From: Streptomyces sp. ISL-1 | GTDB taxonomy: Bacteria; Actinomycetota; Actinomycetes; Streptomycetales; Streptomycetaceae | Assembly: GCF_018614585.1 (NCBI RefSeq) | Contig: NZ_JAGGOI010000008.1 | Coordinates: 17,826-81,825 of the forward strand | Length of the DNA stretch: 64,000 nucleotides | Direction: 5' to 3' | Part shown: positions 7,207-15,451 of the stretch, piece after piece | Layout of the letters: every line of letters begins with the position of its first letter | Position numbering within the stretch: the stretch's first letter is position 1 | Made by a program: the position numbers and the translations under genes | The notes under the pieces: generated by a model | Seen by the model: the letters and a program-made list of their open reading frames with translations, nothing else | Database searches by the model: none | What the model was told of the DNA's origin: nothing

Positions 7207-7854
7207 TTACGGGCAGGGGCGGGTGGGGGAACAGCCCACAATCCGCAGCGCCGCGTCCGCCGTCGCCCCGGCGAACGCCCCCAACGGCCTGGCCGGGTCA
7301 GATCTGTGCACCAGGATCACGCCCTCTATCAGCCCGAACACCAGGTCCGTACGGAGCACCCGCTCCCCCCTGTCCAGCGCGCCGCCCGCCGCCGTCGCCG
7401 CCAGCAGCTTCCCGTACGCCGCCTTCAGGTCCGCCCGCACCCGGTGGAAGCTCGTGAAGCGCTCGCCGCGGACCTCCGGGAGCAGGTACAGCGCGCCCAG
7501 GTTGTGGCGGCCGCCGCACAACAGCTCCACGTCCGCGCGGCACAGCTCCCACAGGCGTTCCTCCGCGGGGCGCGCGTCGTCCGCGAGCAGCCGGAGTGCG
7601 AGCGTCAGGGACGGGGCCACCGTCGACTCGAGGAGCTCGGCGAGCAGGTCCTCCTTGCCGCTGAAGTAGTGGTACATCGTCGCCTGCCGCATACCCGCGC
7701 TCTCCGCGACCAGCCGCGTCGTGGTCGCCGCGTATCCGCTCGTGGTGAACAACTCCGCCGCTGCCAGGAGGAGTTCGTCCCGCGCGGACATACCGCTGTC
7801 CGGCCGCTGCGTCGCGCGCGGCCGGCCGACCCGTCGTCCCGTGGTGGTGCTCAT
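7207..7854 (-). CDS. TetR/AcrR family transcriptional regulator
   Basis: A 215-aa regulator. The N-terminal helix-turn-helix domain includes RDELLLAAAELFTTSGYAAT and the recognition region AESAGMRQATMYHYFSGKED (about residues 25-70). The C-terminal ligand domain is typical in length but gives no clue to the ligand. ATG 7854 was chosen because the TetR domain starts soon after it; longer starts add an unconserved Arg-rich stretch. It is transcribed away from the NTF2-like gene at 8084. The intergenic stretch between them has no clear palindrome. Confidence 0.88.
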   Translation of the reverse strand: MSTTTGRRVGRPRATQRPDSGMSARDELLLAAAELFTTSGYAATTTRLVAESAGMRQATMYHYFSGKEDLLAELLESTVAPSLTLALRLLADDARPAEERLWELCRADVELLCGGRHNLGALYLLPEVRGERFTSFHRVRADLKAAYGKLLAATAAGGALDRGERVLRTDLVFGLIEGVILVHRSDPARPLGAFAGATADAALRIVGCSPTRPCP

Positions 7855-8083
7855 GAGGCCGATCGTCGCACACGCCCCGGACACCCCATCCGGCGCGATC
7901 ACGGAGAGCGTTCCGTAACGGTCCGGCGGTTGCGGACACCTGCGGCCGTCACGACCCCGTCGGCGGCGTCTGTTCCAAGGGGACGCGACCACGCCTGCCG
8001 CATGACACCTGCGTGGACAGCCCTCCACACCCGGCGGAGGATGGAGGAAAGGGGCATCCATCGGTACGAAAGGTGTGATCGCT

Positions 8084-8479
8084 ATGGCTGAACACCCGGA
8101 CTGCGCCCTGGTACGCCGGGGTTACACAGCGTTCGCGTCGGGTGACATGGAGGCACTCGGCGCCCTGATGACGAAGGACGTGGTCCACCACGTGCCGGGC
8201 AACAACCCGCTCTCCGGGCACCACAAGGGCCTCGATGCCGTTCTGCAGCTGTACCGGCGGCTCGGAGAGGAGACCAGCGGCACGATGCAGGTCCTGCTCG
8301 AAGCGGTGATGGCCGACGGGCGCGGGCACGCCATGTCAGTCCACACGGCCCGGGCCGACCGGGGTGACCACGGCCTCGAGATCCGCCATGGGCTCTTCTT
8401 CACGATCGTCGGCGGAAAGATCACCGACATCGACGAGTGCACCGAGGACATCGACGAAGAGGACAGGTTCTGGGGGTGA
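8084..8479 (+). CDS. NTF2-like / SnoaL-fold protein
   Basis: A 131-aa single-domain protein of the NTF2/SnoaL cone fold (ketosteroid isomerase-like). The N-terminal helix region is LVRRGYTAFASGDMEALGALM and the strand regions include VVHHVPGNNPLSGHHKG and HGLFFTIVGGKITDIDE. Proteins of this type are small isomerases, cyclases or binding proteins; no substrate can be assigned. ATG 8084 has an AAAGG site 10 nt upstream; GTG 8075 is an alternative. It is divergent from the TetR gene, which may regulate it. Confidence 0.8.
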   Translation: MAEHPDCALVRRGYTAFASGDMEALGALMTKDVVHHVPGNNPLSGHHKGLDAVLQLYRRLGEETSGTMQVLLEAVMADGRGHAMSVHTARADRGDHGLEIRHGLFFTIVGGKITDIDECTEDIDEEDRFWG

Positions 8480-8500
8480 CCCCCGGACCGACCGGGACTC

Positions 8501-8541
8501 CGATGGTCCGGCTCGCCGCCTCGCGGTGAACCGGACCATCG
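8501..8541. terminator. Bidirectional hairpin between convergent genes
   Basis: CGATGGTCCGG (8501-8511) pairs with CCGGACCATCG (8531-8541). It lies between the stop of the NTF2-like gene and the stop of helY. Confidence 0.65.
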
Positions 8542-8554
8542 TACGTATCGCCGC

Positions 8555-11383
8555 TCAGCCCACCGAGCTGTACGCCACCACACCCCGCAGCAGCGCGTCG
8601 ACCGCCTTGCGGGCGTTCTTCGCGACCGTGCTGCCCTCACGCGGGGCCGCCGCCGCGATCTGCCCGAGCACATCGATCACTTGCTTGCTCCAGCGGACGA
8701 AGTCGCCGGCCGGCATCTCCGCCTCGCGCAGCACCTCGTCCAGGCTCCGGTCGGATGCCCACTGGTACGCGGCCCAGGCGAAGCCGAGATCGGGTTCGCG
8801 CTGTCCGACACCCTCCGCCTGGTTGATCTTGAAATCTTCCTCCATGGCGTCCAGCCGACCCCAAATGTGGACCATCTCGCCGAGCGCGGCCTTCGCCTTG
8901 CCCCCCGGGACCTTGGGCGCCACCGCATCGTCCGACTGCCGCGACTCGTACACCAACGCCGAGACACACGCGGCCAGTTCGGCCGGGCTGAGCCCCTCCC
9001 ACACGTCGGCGCGCAGGCACTCGCTGGCCAGCAGATCCAGCTCGCCGTAGAGCCGCGCGAGCCGCCTGCCGTCCTCGGTGACCTCGTCACCGCGCAGATA
9101 GTCCAGCTCGGTCAGCAGCGCCACGATCCGGTCGAAGGTACGGGCGATCGTGTTCGTCCGGCCCTCGATGCGCCGCTCCAGCTGCCGGGTGTCGCGCTGC
9201 AGCCGGTGGTACCGCTCCGCCCACCGCGCATGGTCCTCGCGCTCGTCGCAGCCGTGGCAGGGATGCGCGCGCAGCTCGGTGCGCAGCCTCGCGATCTCGC
9301 GGTCGTCGGCGGCGGCCGCCCGCTGCTTGCGGTGCCGCTCGGGCGCGATGTGCCCGGCCTTCGTGCGCAGCGCGGAGGCCAGATCACGACGGGACTGCGG
9401 CGAGCGCGCGTTGAACGACTTCGGGATCCGCATCCGCTCCAGCGGTTCGACAGGCACCGGGAAGTCCACCGACGCCAGCCGCTTGACCTGCCGTTCGGCA
9501 GTCAGCACGAGCGGCCGGGGGCCGTCGTGGTACTCGAAGCCGCGATGTCCGTCGGTCCGGCCCGCCGGGATGCCCGGGTCGAGGACGAGCGCGAGGCCCG
9601 CGAACTTGCCGGTCGGGACGTGGATGACATCGCCCGGCTTCAGCTTCTCCAGCGAGGAGGCCGCGGCGGCCCGCCGATGGGCCGCGCCCTGCTTGGCCAG
9701 TTCCGTCTCGCGGTCCTTGAGCTCGCGGCGCAGCCGCGCGTACTCCTCGAAGTCGCCCAAGTGGCAGGTCATGCCCTCGCGGTAGCCCTCGAGTCCCTCT
9801 TCGTTCTTCTGCACCTGACGGGAGATGCCGACGACCGACTTGTCCGCCTGGAACTGCGCGAAAGACGTCTCGAGCAGCTCGCGCGAGCGGTGCCGCCCGA
9901 ACTGCTGCACAAGGTTGACCGCCATGTTGTACGAGGGCTTGAAGCTGGAGCGCAGGGGGTAAGTGCGGGTGCCGGCGAGTCCCGCGAGCGCGGCCGGGTC
10001 CATGCCCCGCTGCCACAGCACCACGGCGTGGCCTTCGACGTCGATGCCGCGACGCCCCGCCCGGCCGGTGAGTTGGGTGTACTCGCCGGGGGTGATGTCG
10101 GCGTGCTGCTCGCCGTTCCACTTGACGAGCTTCTCCAACACCACGGAGCGGGCAGGCATGTTGATGCCCAGCGCCAGCGTCTCGGTGGCGAAGACGGCCA
10201 TCACCAGGCCGCGCACGAAGAGCTCTTCGACGACCTCCTTGAAGGTCGGCAGCATGCCGGCGTGGTGCGCGGCGATGCCACGCTCAAGGCCTTCCAACCA
10301 CTCGTAGTAGCCGAGGACATGGAGGTCCTCGGTGGGGATGGCGGCGGTCCGCTCCTCGACGATCTCGCGCACCCTGAGCCGCGCGTCATCGCCGTTCAGC
10401 CGCAGTCCCGCGTGCATGCACTGCTGTACGGCGGCCTCGCATCCCGCCCGGCTGAAGATGAAGGTGATCGCCGGCAGCAGCCCTTCGGCGTCGAGCCGTT
10501 CGATGACCTCGGGCCGTCCGGGCGTCCAGATCCGGGTGCGCTGGCGCCGCTCCCGCTCACGGTCCGCCTCGCGCACCATCTTGCCGCGGCGGCGGTCCTT
10601 GGGGTTGTACGTGCGCTGGTTCTCCATCCGCGCCAGTCGCACGAGATCGGGGTTGACCTCGCGCCGGGCCGAGCCGCGGCCGCCGTGGTCGGTCTCCTCC
10701 TCGAAGAGGTCGTACATCCGGCGGCCGGCCATGACGTGCTGCCACAGCGGGACGGGCCGCTCCTCGGCGACGATCACCTCGGTGTCCCCGCGGACGGTGT
10801 CCAGCCAGTCGCCGAACTCCTCGGCGTTGGACACCGTCGCCGACAGCGACACCAGCGTCACCGACTCGGGGAGGTGGATGATCACTTCCTCCCAAACGGC
10901 ACCGCGGAAACGGTCGGAGAGGTAGTGCACCTCGTCCATCACCACATGGCCGAGGCCGAGCAGCGACTGCGAGCCGGCGTAGAGCATGTTGCGCAGCACC
11001 TCGGTGGTCATCACGACCACGGGTGCTTCGGAGTTGACGCTGTTGTCGCCGGTGAGCAGGCCGACCTTGTCCGCGCCGTAGCGCCTGACGAGGTCGGTGT
11101 ACTTCTGGTTCGACAGGGCCTTGATGGGCGTGGTGTAGAAGCATTTGCGGCCTTGTTGAAGGGCCAGGTGGACGGCGAATTCGCCGACGATGGTCTTGCC
11201 CGAGCCGGTGGGCGCGGCGACGAGCACGCCCTTGCCCGCCTCCAGGGCCTGACAGGCCTCGATCTGGAAGGGGTCCAGGTCGAATTCGTACATCTCGCGG
11301 AAGGGGGCCAGCGCAGTGGCCGCCTCAACAGCGCGGACGCGGGCGGCGGCATAGCGCTCAGCGGGTGAGAGGTCCTCGGTCAT
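8555..11383 (-). CDS. helY: DEAD/DEAH-box helicase, Ski2/Mtr4-like (HelY)
   Basis: A 942-aa superfamily 2 helicase of the actinobacterial HelY family, related to eukaryotic Ski2/Mtr4 RNA helicases. Walker A is APTGSGKT (about residues 58-65), the DEVH box is VVMDEVHYLSDR, motif III is SLSATVSN, and motif VI lies in QLTGRAGRRGID. A long C-terminal extension follows. The substrate is unproven; RNA processing or repair roles are both possible. ATG 11383 is preferred over the upstream GTG 11392 because a PafBC-like promoter (11394-11415) predicts a very short leader. It is the last gene of the minus-strand run from pafB through tatA and tatC. Confidence 0.93.
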   Translation of the reverse strand: MTEDLSPAERYAAARVRAVEAATALAPFREMYEFDLDPFQIEACQALEAGKGVLVAAPTGSGKTIVGEFAVHLALQQGRKCFYTTPIKALSNQKYTDLVRRYGADKVGLLTGDNSVNSEAPVVVMTTEVLRNMLYAGSQSLLGLGHVVMDEVHYLSDRFRGAVWEEVIIHLPESVTLVSLSATVSNAEEFGDWLDTVRGDTEVIVAEERPVPLWQHVMAGRRMYDLFEEETDHGGRGSARREVNPDLVRLARMENQRTYNPKDRRRGKMVREADRERERRQRTRIWTPGRPEVIERLDAEGLLPAITFIFSRAGCEAAVQQCMHAGLRLNGDDARLRVREIVEERTAAIPTEDLHVLGYYEWLEGLERGIAAHHAGMLPTFKEVVEELFVRGLVMAVFATETLALGINMPARSVVLEKLVKWNGEQHADITPGEYTQLTGRAGRRGIDVEGHAVVLWQRGMDPAALAGLAGTRTYPLRSSFKPSYNMAVNLVQQFGRHRSRELLETSFAQFQADKSVVGISRQVQKNEEGLEGYREGMTCHLGDFEEYARLRRELKDRETELAKQGAAHRRAAAASSLEKLKPGDVIHVPTGKFAGLALVLDPGIPAGRTDGHRGFEYHDGPRPLVLTAERQVKRLASVDFPVPVEPLERMRIPKSFNARSPQSRRDLASALRTKAGHIAPERHRKQRAAAADDREIARLRTELRAHPCHGCDEREDHARWAERYHRLQRDTRQLERRIEGRTNTIARTFDRIVALLTELDYLRGDEVTEDGRRLARLYGELDLLASECLRADVWEGLSPAELAACVSALVYESRQSDDAVAPKVPGGKAKAALGEMVHIWGRLDAMEEDFKINQAEGVGQREPDLGFAWAAYQWASDRSLDEVLREAEMPAGDFVRWSKQVIDVLGQIAAAAPREGSTVAKNARKAVDALLRGVVAYSSVG

Positions 11384-11393
11384 CTTGCTCACG

Positions 11394-11415
11394 AGCCTAC
11401 CCGCCACCTCTGACA
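11394..11415 (-). promoter_or_regulatory. PafBC-type promoter upstream of helY
   Basis: On the minus strand TGTCAGAG (11415-11408) is followed by an 8-nt spacer and TAGGCT (11399-11394). This matches the TGTCAGTG-N8-TAnnnT pattern of RecA-independent DNA-damage promoters except for one base of the upstream box. The -10 ends 10 nt before ATG 11383, predicting a nearly leaderless mRNA. PafB and PafC are encoded about 4 kb away. Confidence 0.55.
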
Positions 11416-11430
11416 GTGAGCGCGATCTTT

Positions 11431-11537
11431 AATTGACCGGGGCAATCACCGGGCAGCTACCGGGCAGTCAGGGGCCAGGCGCCGGGCAGTTACGGGCCGG
11501 GTACCGGGCGATCACCGGGCGTCAGGGTACCGGACGA
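11431..11537. repeat. Short degenerate repeats, 11-bp core AATCACCGGGC
   Basis: The gap between helY and the lipid kinase is filled by imperfect copies of an 11-bp unit (AATCACCGGGC, AGCTACCGGGC, GATCACCGGGC) mixed with longer variants built on TACCGGGC. The stop codon of the kinase gene abuts the array. No stable terminator stem stands out. Confidence 0.6.
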
Positions 11538-12440
11538 TCAAGGGGCAGGTACCGGAGCGAGCACCCGCACGGCGCCCGGAACGCACTCCGCGGTCAGCGG
11601 CAGCGCCCCCAGCGGCTCGCCGTCGGCGTACCCGGTGACGCCCTCGGCCTGGAGCGAGATCGCGCGGACGCGATGGGTGGTCACCTTGGGGTGGCTGAGG
11701 TGCGTCCCCTTGTAGACCCGCGGAAAGACCTTGAGCAGGGTCGTACGCGTACAGTCCCCGACCACGGTCACGTCGAACAGCCCGTCGTCCGTGCGCGCGC
11801 CGGGGCAGATCCGCATGCCGCCGCCGTAGGAGGATCCGTTGCCGACGGCGACAAGGGTGGCTTCGATCTCGCGCACCTCCCCGTCGTCGAGGGTGATGCG
11901 GTACGGGATCGGCTCAAGGGCCGCCAGCTCGGCGACCATCGCCAGGTCGTACTTGAAGCGCCCGCTGGGCCATCGCATCCGGTTCCCACGGTCGTTGACG
12001 CGCGAGTCGAATCCGGAGGCGAGGATGGTCCCGAACCACTTCTCCCCCACGCGCCCCAGGTCCACCTCCCGGATCTGCTCCCCCTTGAGCGCCTCGGCAA
12101 CGAGCCGCCCTGCGGCGGCCGGCTCCCGCACGGGCAGCCCGAGCGTGCGGGCGAAGTCATTGCCGGTCCCGACGGCGACGACACCGAGCGGCGTCCGGGT
12201 CCCGGCGACGGCTTGCAGGGCGAGCGACATCATCCCGTCACCACCGACGGCTATGAGAGCCCCGGTCCCCCCGTCGACGGCGTCACGCGCCCGCCGCAGG
12301 GCATCGTCGGCGTCCTCGCCGAGGACGGTACGCACACAGAACCCGGCATCACGCAGAGCCCGAGCGGCCGGCTGCGCGGCATGCGCGCCCCGGCCGCGTC
12401 CCGCGGTGGGATTGACGAAGAGAGTGATCTCGCTGGTCAC
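11538..12440 (-). CDS. Diacylglycerol kinase-family lipid kinase
   Basis: A 300-aa enzyme of the DAGK/YegS/sphingosine kinase family, which phosphorylates lipid hydroxyls with ATP. The nucleotide-binding motif is VGGDGMMSLALQAV (about residues 63-76), preceded by FVNPTAGRGRG. The family motif VGTGNDFARTLGLP follows (about residues 90-103), and YGGGMRICPGA lies in the C-terminal domain. The substrate (diacylglycerol or another lipid) cannot be read from sequence. It lies 42 bp downstream of tatC, probably in the same operon. GTG start. Confidence 0.9.
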   Translation of the reverse strand: MTSEITLFVNPTAGRGRGAHAAQPAARALRDAGFCVRTVLGEDADDALRRARDAVDGGTGALIAVGGDGMMSLALQAVAGTRTPLGVVAVGTGNDFARTLGLPVREPAAAGRLVAEALKGEQIREVDLGRVGEKWFGTILASGFDSRVNDRGNRMRWPSGRFKYDLAMVAELAALEPIPYRITLDDGEVREIEATLVAVGNGSSYGGGMRICPGARTDDGLFDVTVVGDCTRTTLLKVFPRVYKGTHLSHPKVTTHRVRAISLQAEGVTGYADGEPLGALPLTAECVPGAVRVLAPVPAP

Positions 12441-12482
12441 TGGGTCCCCCTGGACGGAGTCTGGGGGGAGGACCCTACAAGA

Positions 12483-13436
12483 TCAGGTGACGTCGTCGTA
12501 ACCGTTGAGCCGGTGGGAACGTCCGTCGGCCTCACCGCTCGCCTGCTCGGGCAGGGCCCGGGAGGCCGGCACGGCCTCGATCTCGCCGACTGCCTCGGGA
12601 ACGAGGTCGAGCTCGGAAGCCTCGTCGTCGTCGAGTTCGGCGTCGGGGTCGTGGCGGCGTCGCCGCCGGTCGTTGAGGAGCGCGATTCCCACCGCGATGA
12701 AGTACAGCACGATGATCGGTCCCGCGAGCGCGATCATTCCCAGGGGGTCGGTGGACGGGGTGGCGATCGCACCGAAGACGAAGATGCCCATGACGACACC
12801 GCGCCACCAGCCGGCCATCCGTTGTCCGGTCACGGCGCCCGCCACGTTCAGCATGATCAGGATCAGCGGCAGCTCGAAGGAGAACCCGAAGATCAGCACC
12901 ATGCGGACGGCGAAGTCCAGGATCTTGTCGACCTCGAGGAAGTTCGCGGCGGTGTCAGGCGTGATGCTCAGCAGGACACTCATGCTCACCGGCATGATCA
13001 CGAATGCGAGATACGCACCCGCGGCGAAGAGCGGAACGGCCGCGGCGGCGAAGAAGTAGGTGTACTTCTTCTCGTTCTTGTGCAGACCCGGGGCCACGAA
13101 GGCCCACAGCTGGTACAGCCAGACCGGGCAGGCCGCGATGATGCCGGCCATCATGACGACCTTCACGGTGGTGGTGAAGGGCGACAACAGGTCGGTGTAC
13201 ACGATCGTGGCGCACTTGCCGCCGGTCTCGAGCTGCCCCTGTTCACAGGCGTGGACCGGCGAGGCCAGGATCCGCATCAGGTCCTGGCTGTAGAACGCGG
13301 CCACGACGGACGCGATGGTGACCGCAAGCATCGCCTTCGCAAGCCGGTTGCGCAGCTCACGCAGATGGTCCGCGAGCGGCATCCGCCCTTCGGGGTCCTT
13401 CTCCTGCTTCTGTTTCGAGCGGGCAGGCTTGAGCAA
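12483..13436 (-). CDS. tatC: Twin-arginine translocase subunit TatC
   Basis: Multi-spanning membrane protein (317 aa) that recognises twin-arginine signal peptides and, with TatA, exports folded proteins. The conserved N-terminal motif is MPLADHLRELRNRL. Several hydrophobic helices follow, and the family segment FGFSFELPLILIML carries the conserved Phe-x-x-Glu-x-Pro. The C-terminal 60 residues are an acidic cytoplasmic tail longer than in E. coli TatC. The start is TTG 13436. tatA is 47 bp upstream on the same strand. Confidence 0.96.
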   Translation of the reverse strand: MLKPARSKQKQEKDPEGRMPLADHLRELRNRLAKAMLAVTIASVVAAFYSQDLMRILASPVHACEQGQLETGGKCATIVYTDLLSPFTTTVKVVMMAGIIAACPVWLYQLWAFVAPGLHKNEKKYTYFFAAAAVPLFAAGAYLAFVIMPVSMSVLLSITPDTAANFLEVDKILDFAVRMVLIFGFSFELPLILIMLNVAGAVTGQRMAGWWRGVVMGIFVFGAIATPSTDPLGMIALAGPIIVLYFIAVGIALLNDRRRRRHDPDAELDDDEASELDLVPEAVGEIEAVPASRALPEQASGEADGRSHRLNGYDDVT

Positions 13437-13483
13437 CCCACGTCCTCATCTCGTGCGGCAGGCCGTGATCGGCGGCCTTGGGG

Positions 13484-13777
13484 TCAGCGCTGGGGGGTGG
13501 TGTCTGTGGGCTCGTTCACGGGGCGTGCGCTCGTCACATCGCCGGGCGACGCCTGGATGGTGCGAGGGGCGGCCTGGCCCTGGGCCGGGTCCTGCGGCGG
13601 GTCGGCCGGAGTGGCGGCCGGCTGGCCCTCGGACTTCATCGCCTTCGCTTCGCTCTTCAGGATCCGGGCGGACTTACCCAGCGAACGGGCCATCTCGGGA
13701 AGCTTCTTGGCCCCGAAGAGCAAGACGACGACGAGAAGGATGAGACTGATCTCGAGGGGACCGATCTGTCGGAACAT
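13484..13777 (-). CDS. tatA: Twin-arginine translocase subunit TatA
   Basis: A 97-aa TatA-family protein. A short N-terminal transmembrane helix ([20 protein letters not shown]) carries the conserved F-G hinge, followed by an amphipathic helix ([16 protein letters not shown]) and a Pro/Gln-rich disordered tail. It oligomerises to form the protein-conducting part of the Tat pathway. tatB is not present here. About 215 bp separates it from the next upstream gene, enough for its own promoter. Confidence 0.95.
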   Translation of the reverse strand: MFRQIGPLEISLILLVVVLLFGAKKLPEMARSLGKSARILKSEAKAMKSEGQPAATPADPPQDPAQGQAAPRTIQASPGDVTSARPVNEPTDTTPQR

Positions 13778-13992
13778 AGCTGGTGTCTACCTTCTCACCG
13801 AGGCGGCATGGGGCTGAGCTGCTGATCACGGTGGACTGATGTCCGAACCGTGACCGGCTGCGATCGTAACTCTCACGGGTAAACGCAGGGCAATCCCCCT
13901 GCATACTCCCGTTGCGGCCGGCGCCTCATTGCCTGTTGCCGCCACTTATCAGCCTACCGCCCGAGTCCCCCGCACATCAGGGTGCACCCGCC

Positions 13993-14190
13993 CTACGGCA
14001 GCGCCTCGCCCGTCCGCGCCAGATCCGTCGCCGCCGTTTCCAGATCCTCCGCCGCACGGTTGATCCGCTCAGTCGTGCGGGCCACCTCGCGGCCCAGGCG
14101 CTCGGCCTCCAGGAAGACCCGGATGCCGAGGATGCCGAGCACAGCGATCCCGAGGAAGCCGAGGGCGATGGCGAGCATGGGCCAGAGCAT
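13993..14190 (-). CDS. Small single-pass membrane protein, unknown function
   Basis: A 65-aa protein with one N-terminal transmembrane helix (MLAIALGFLGIAVLGILGI) followed by an amphipathic, probably coiled-coil segment (LEAERLGREVARTTERINRA). The layout resembles TatA/B-like or DUF948-like small membrane proteins, but the TatA hinge motif is absent. It sits 17 bp after the zinc-ribbon gene and upstream of tatA. No function can be assigned. Confidence 0.7.
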   Translation of the reverse strand: MLWPMLAIALGFLGIAVLGILGIRVFLEAERLGREVARTTERINRAAEDLETAATDLARTGEALP

Positions 14191-14207
14191 GGGCAGAGCC
14201 TGACGTC

Positions 14208-14462
14208 TCAGAGGGAAGAGTGGAGGCGCAGCGTCCGCACGCCCCCGCCGGTGAGGAGTTCGACGATGCGCTCCCCCGCCGGCTTACGGACCGCGGACCC
14301 GCAGTCCGGGCAGGTGAAGGAGTAGAACGTGGTCCGCGCGCTCGCGCCGATCGCCAGTCGCAGGGCCCCCGCGGTGAGCTCGAAGCGGGCACGGCAGTCG
14401 GGGCAGGCGGCCCTGAAGAGGACCGGCGCCATGGAAGCCGCGATTCCTGACATCGCAGACAT
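14208..14462 (-). CDS. Zinc-ribbon small protein, unknown function
   Basis: An 84-aa protein with two CxxC knuckles (ACPDCRARF and TCPDCGSAVRK) spaced to bind one zinc ion, with KPAGERIVELLTGGGVRTLRL at the C-terminal end. Its neighbours are pafC and a small membrane protein. ATG 14462 follows AGGGAG; ATG 14432 just before APVLFRAACPDC is an alternative. No enzymatic motif is seen; a nucleic-acid or protein adaptor role is only a guess. Confidence 0.75.
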   Translation of the reverse strand: MSAMSGIAASMAPVLFRAACPDCRARFELTAGALRLAIGASARTTFYSFTCPDCGSAVRKPAGERIVELLTGGGVRTLRLHSSL

Positions 14463-14477
14463 ATGGCGTAAGTCTCC

Positions 14478-15434
14478 CTATTCCTGACCGTCGTAGGCCG
14501 CGAGCGCCTCTCGCGCCGCCAGCCGGGCGCTGTCCGCCAGGTCCTGCGGCGAGACGATCCGCCCGTCCTGCCCCAGCCGCATCGCCAGCCGGCGCAGCGA
14601 AGCGGGCTCAGGCGTACGCAACGTGATGCGCAGACCGCCGTCCGCCAGCTCTTCCGCGCTGTCGTGCGGGTAGTACTCCGCCACCCACCGCCCCCCGGGA
14701 CCGACCTCGACCACGACCTCGGGATCGTCCGCGGACGGCTGCACGAGGCCCTCCGACAGATCGCGCAGCTCCAGCTCGGGCGGCGCCGCGGGCGCGTCCA
14801 GCAGCCTGATCTCCGCCACCCGGTCGAGGCGGAAGGTCCTGCGTGCCTCGGAGAGACGGCACCAGGCCTCCATATACGTATGTCCCACGGCGAAGAGCCG
14901 GATCGGGTCGACCTCGCGCTCGGTGAGCTCGTCGCGCGCGGGCGAGTAGTACTTCAGCCACAGCCGCCGCCGCTCCGAGATCGCCCGGTCGACCTCGGCG
15001 AAGACGCCGCCCTCGGACTCGAAGGTCACCGAGAGCCGGGAGCTCGCGCCCGCCGTCTCGCCGGCCGCGGCCTCCAGCTTGGCGGTGGCCCGCAGCAGCG
15101 CGTCCCGGTCACTCTCGCGCAGCCCCGGCAGCGTGGCCACGGCGCGCGCGGCGACGAGCAGCGCGGTCGCCTCGTCGGCAGCCAGCCGCAGCGGCTCGGC
15201 GACATCGTCGGGGTTGTGCCACCAGATGCGCTCACCGTCGGTGTCGATGTCGAGCAGATCGCCACCGCGGAAGCTCGTCCCGCACATCGGCAGTACGTCG
15301 AGGTCGGAGATCAGCTCGTCCTCGGTGATCCCGAAGGCGCGGGCGACGTCGCCGACGCGCGCGCCGGGGCGCTCCCGCAGATAGGTCACCAGCGAGAGCA
15401 TCCGCCGGGTCTGGTCAATGGCGTTGGCGGCCAT
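14478..15434 (-). CDS. pafC: PafC, WYL-domain DNA-damage transcriptional regulator
   Basis: A 318-aa partner of PafB; together they form the activator of the RecA/LexA-independent DNA-damage response. An N-terminal winged helix-turn-helix (TRRMLSLVTYLRERPGARVG) is followed by a WYL ligand-binding domain (RRRLWLKYYSPARDE) and a C-terminal extension domain. It starts 17 nt after the pafB stop, so the two are cotranscribed. The name is historical (proteasome accessory factor); in mycobacteria the pair does not act in pupylation itself. Candidate target promoters in this window are at 192-232, 11394-11415 and 34214-34235. Confidence 0.93.
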   Translation of the reverse strand: MAANAIDQTRRMLSLVTYLRERPGARVGDVARAFGITEDELISDLDVLPMCGTSFRGGDLLDIDTDGERIWWHNPDDVAEPLRLAADEATALLVAARAVATLPGLRESDRDALLRATAKLEAAAGETAGASSRLSVTFESEGGVFAEVDRAISERRRLWLKYYSPARDELTEREVDPIRLFAVGHTYMEAWCRLSEARRTFRLDRVAEIRLLDAPAAPPELELRDLSEGLVQPSADDPEVVVEVGPGGRWVAEYYPHDSAEELADGGLRITLRTPEPASLRRLAMRLGQDGRIVSPQDLADSARLAAREALAAYDGQE

Positions 15435-15451
15435 GGTTGTACGAGTCCCCC

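Noticed and set aside
8681..11368. A very long open frame on the plus strand opposite helY
   Set aside because: High-GC codon bias keeps antisense frames open. The helicase motifs are all on the minus strand and the antisense product resembles nothing.
11431..11537. CRISPR-like repeats
   Set aside because: Units are about 11 bp, degenerate, without constant spacers and without cas genes nearby.
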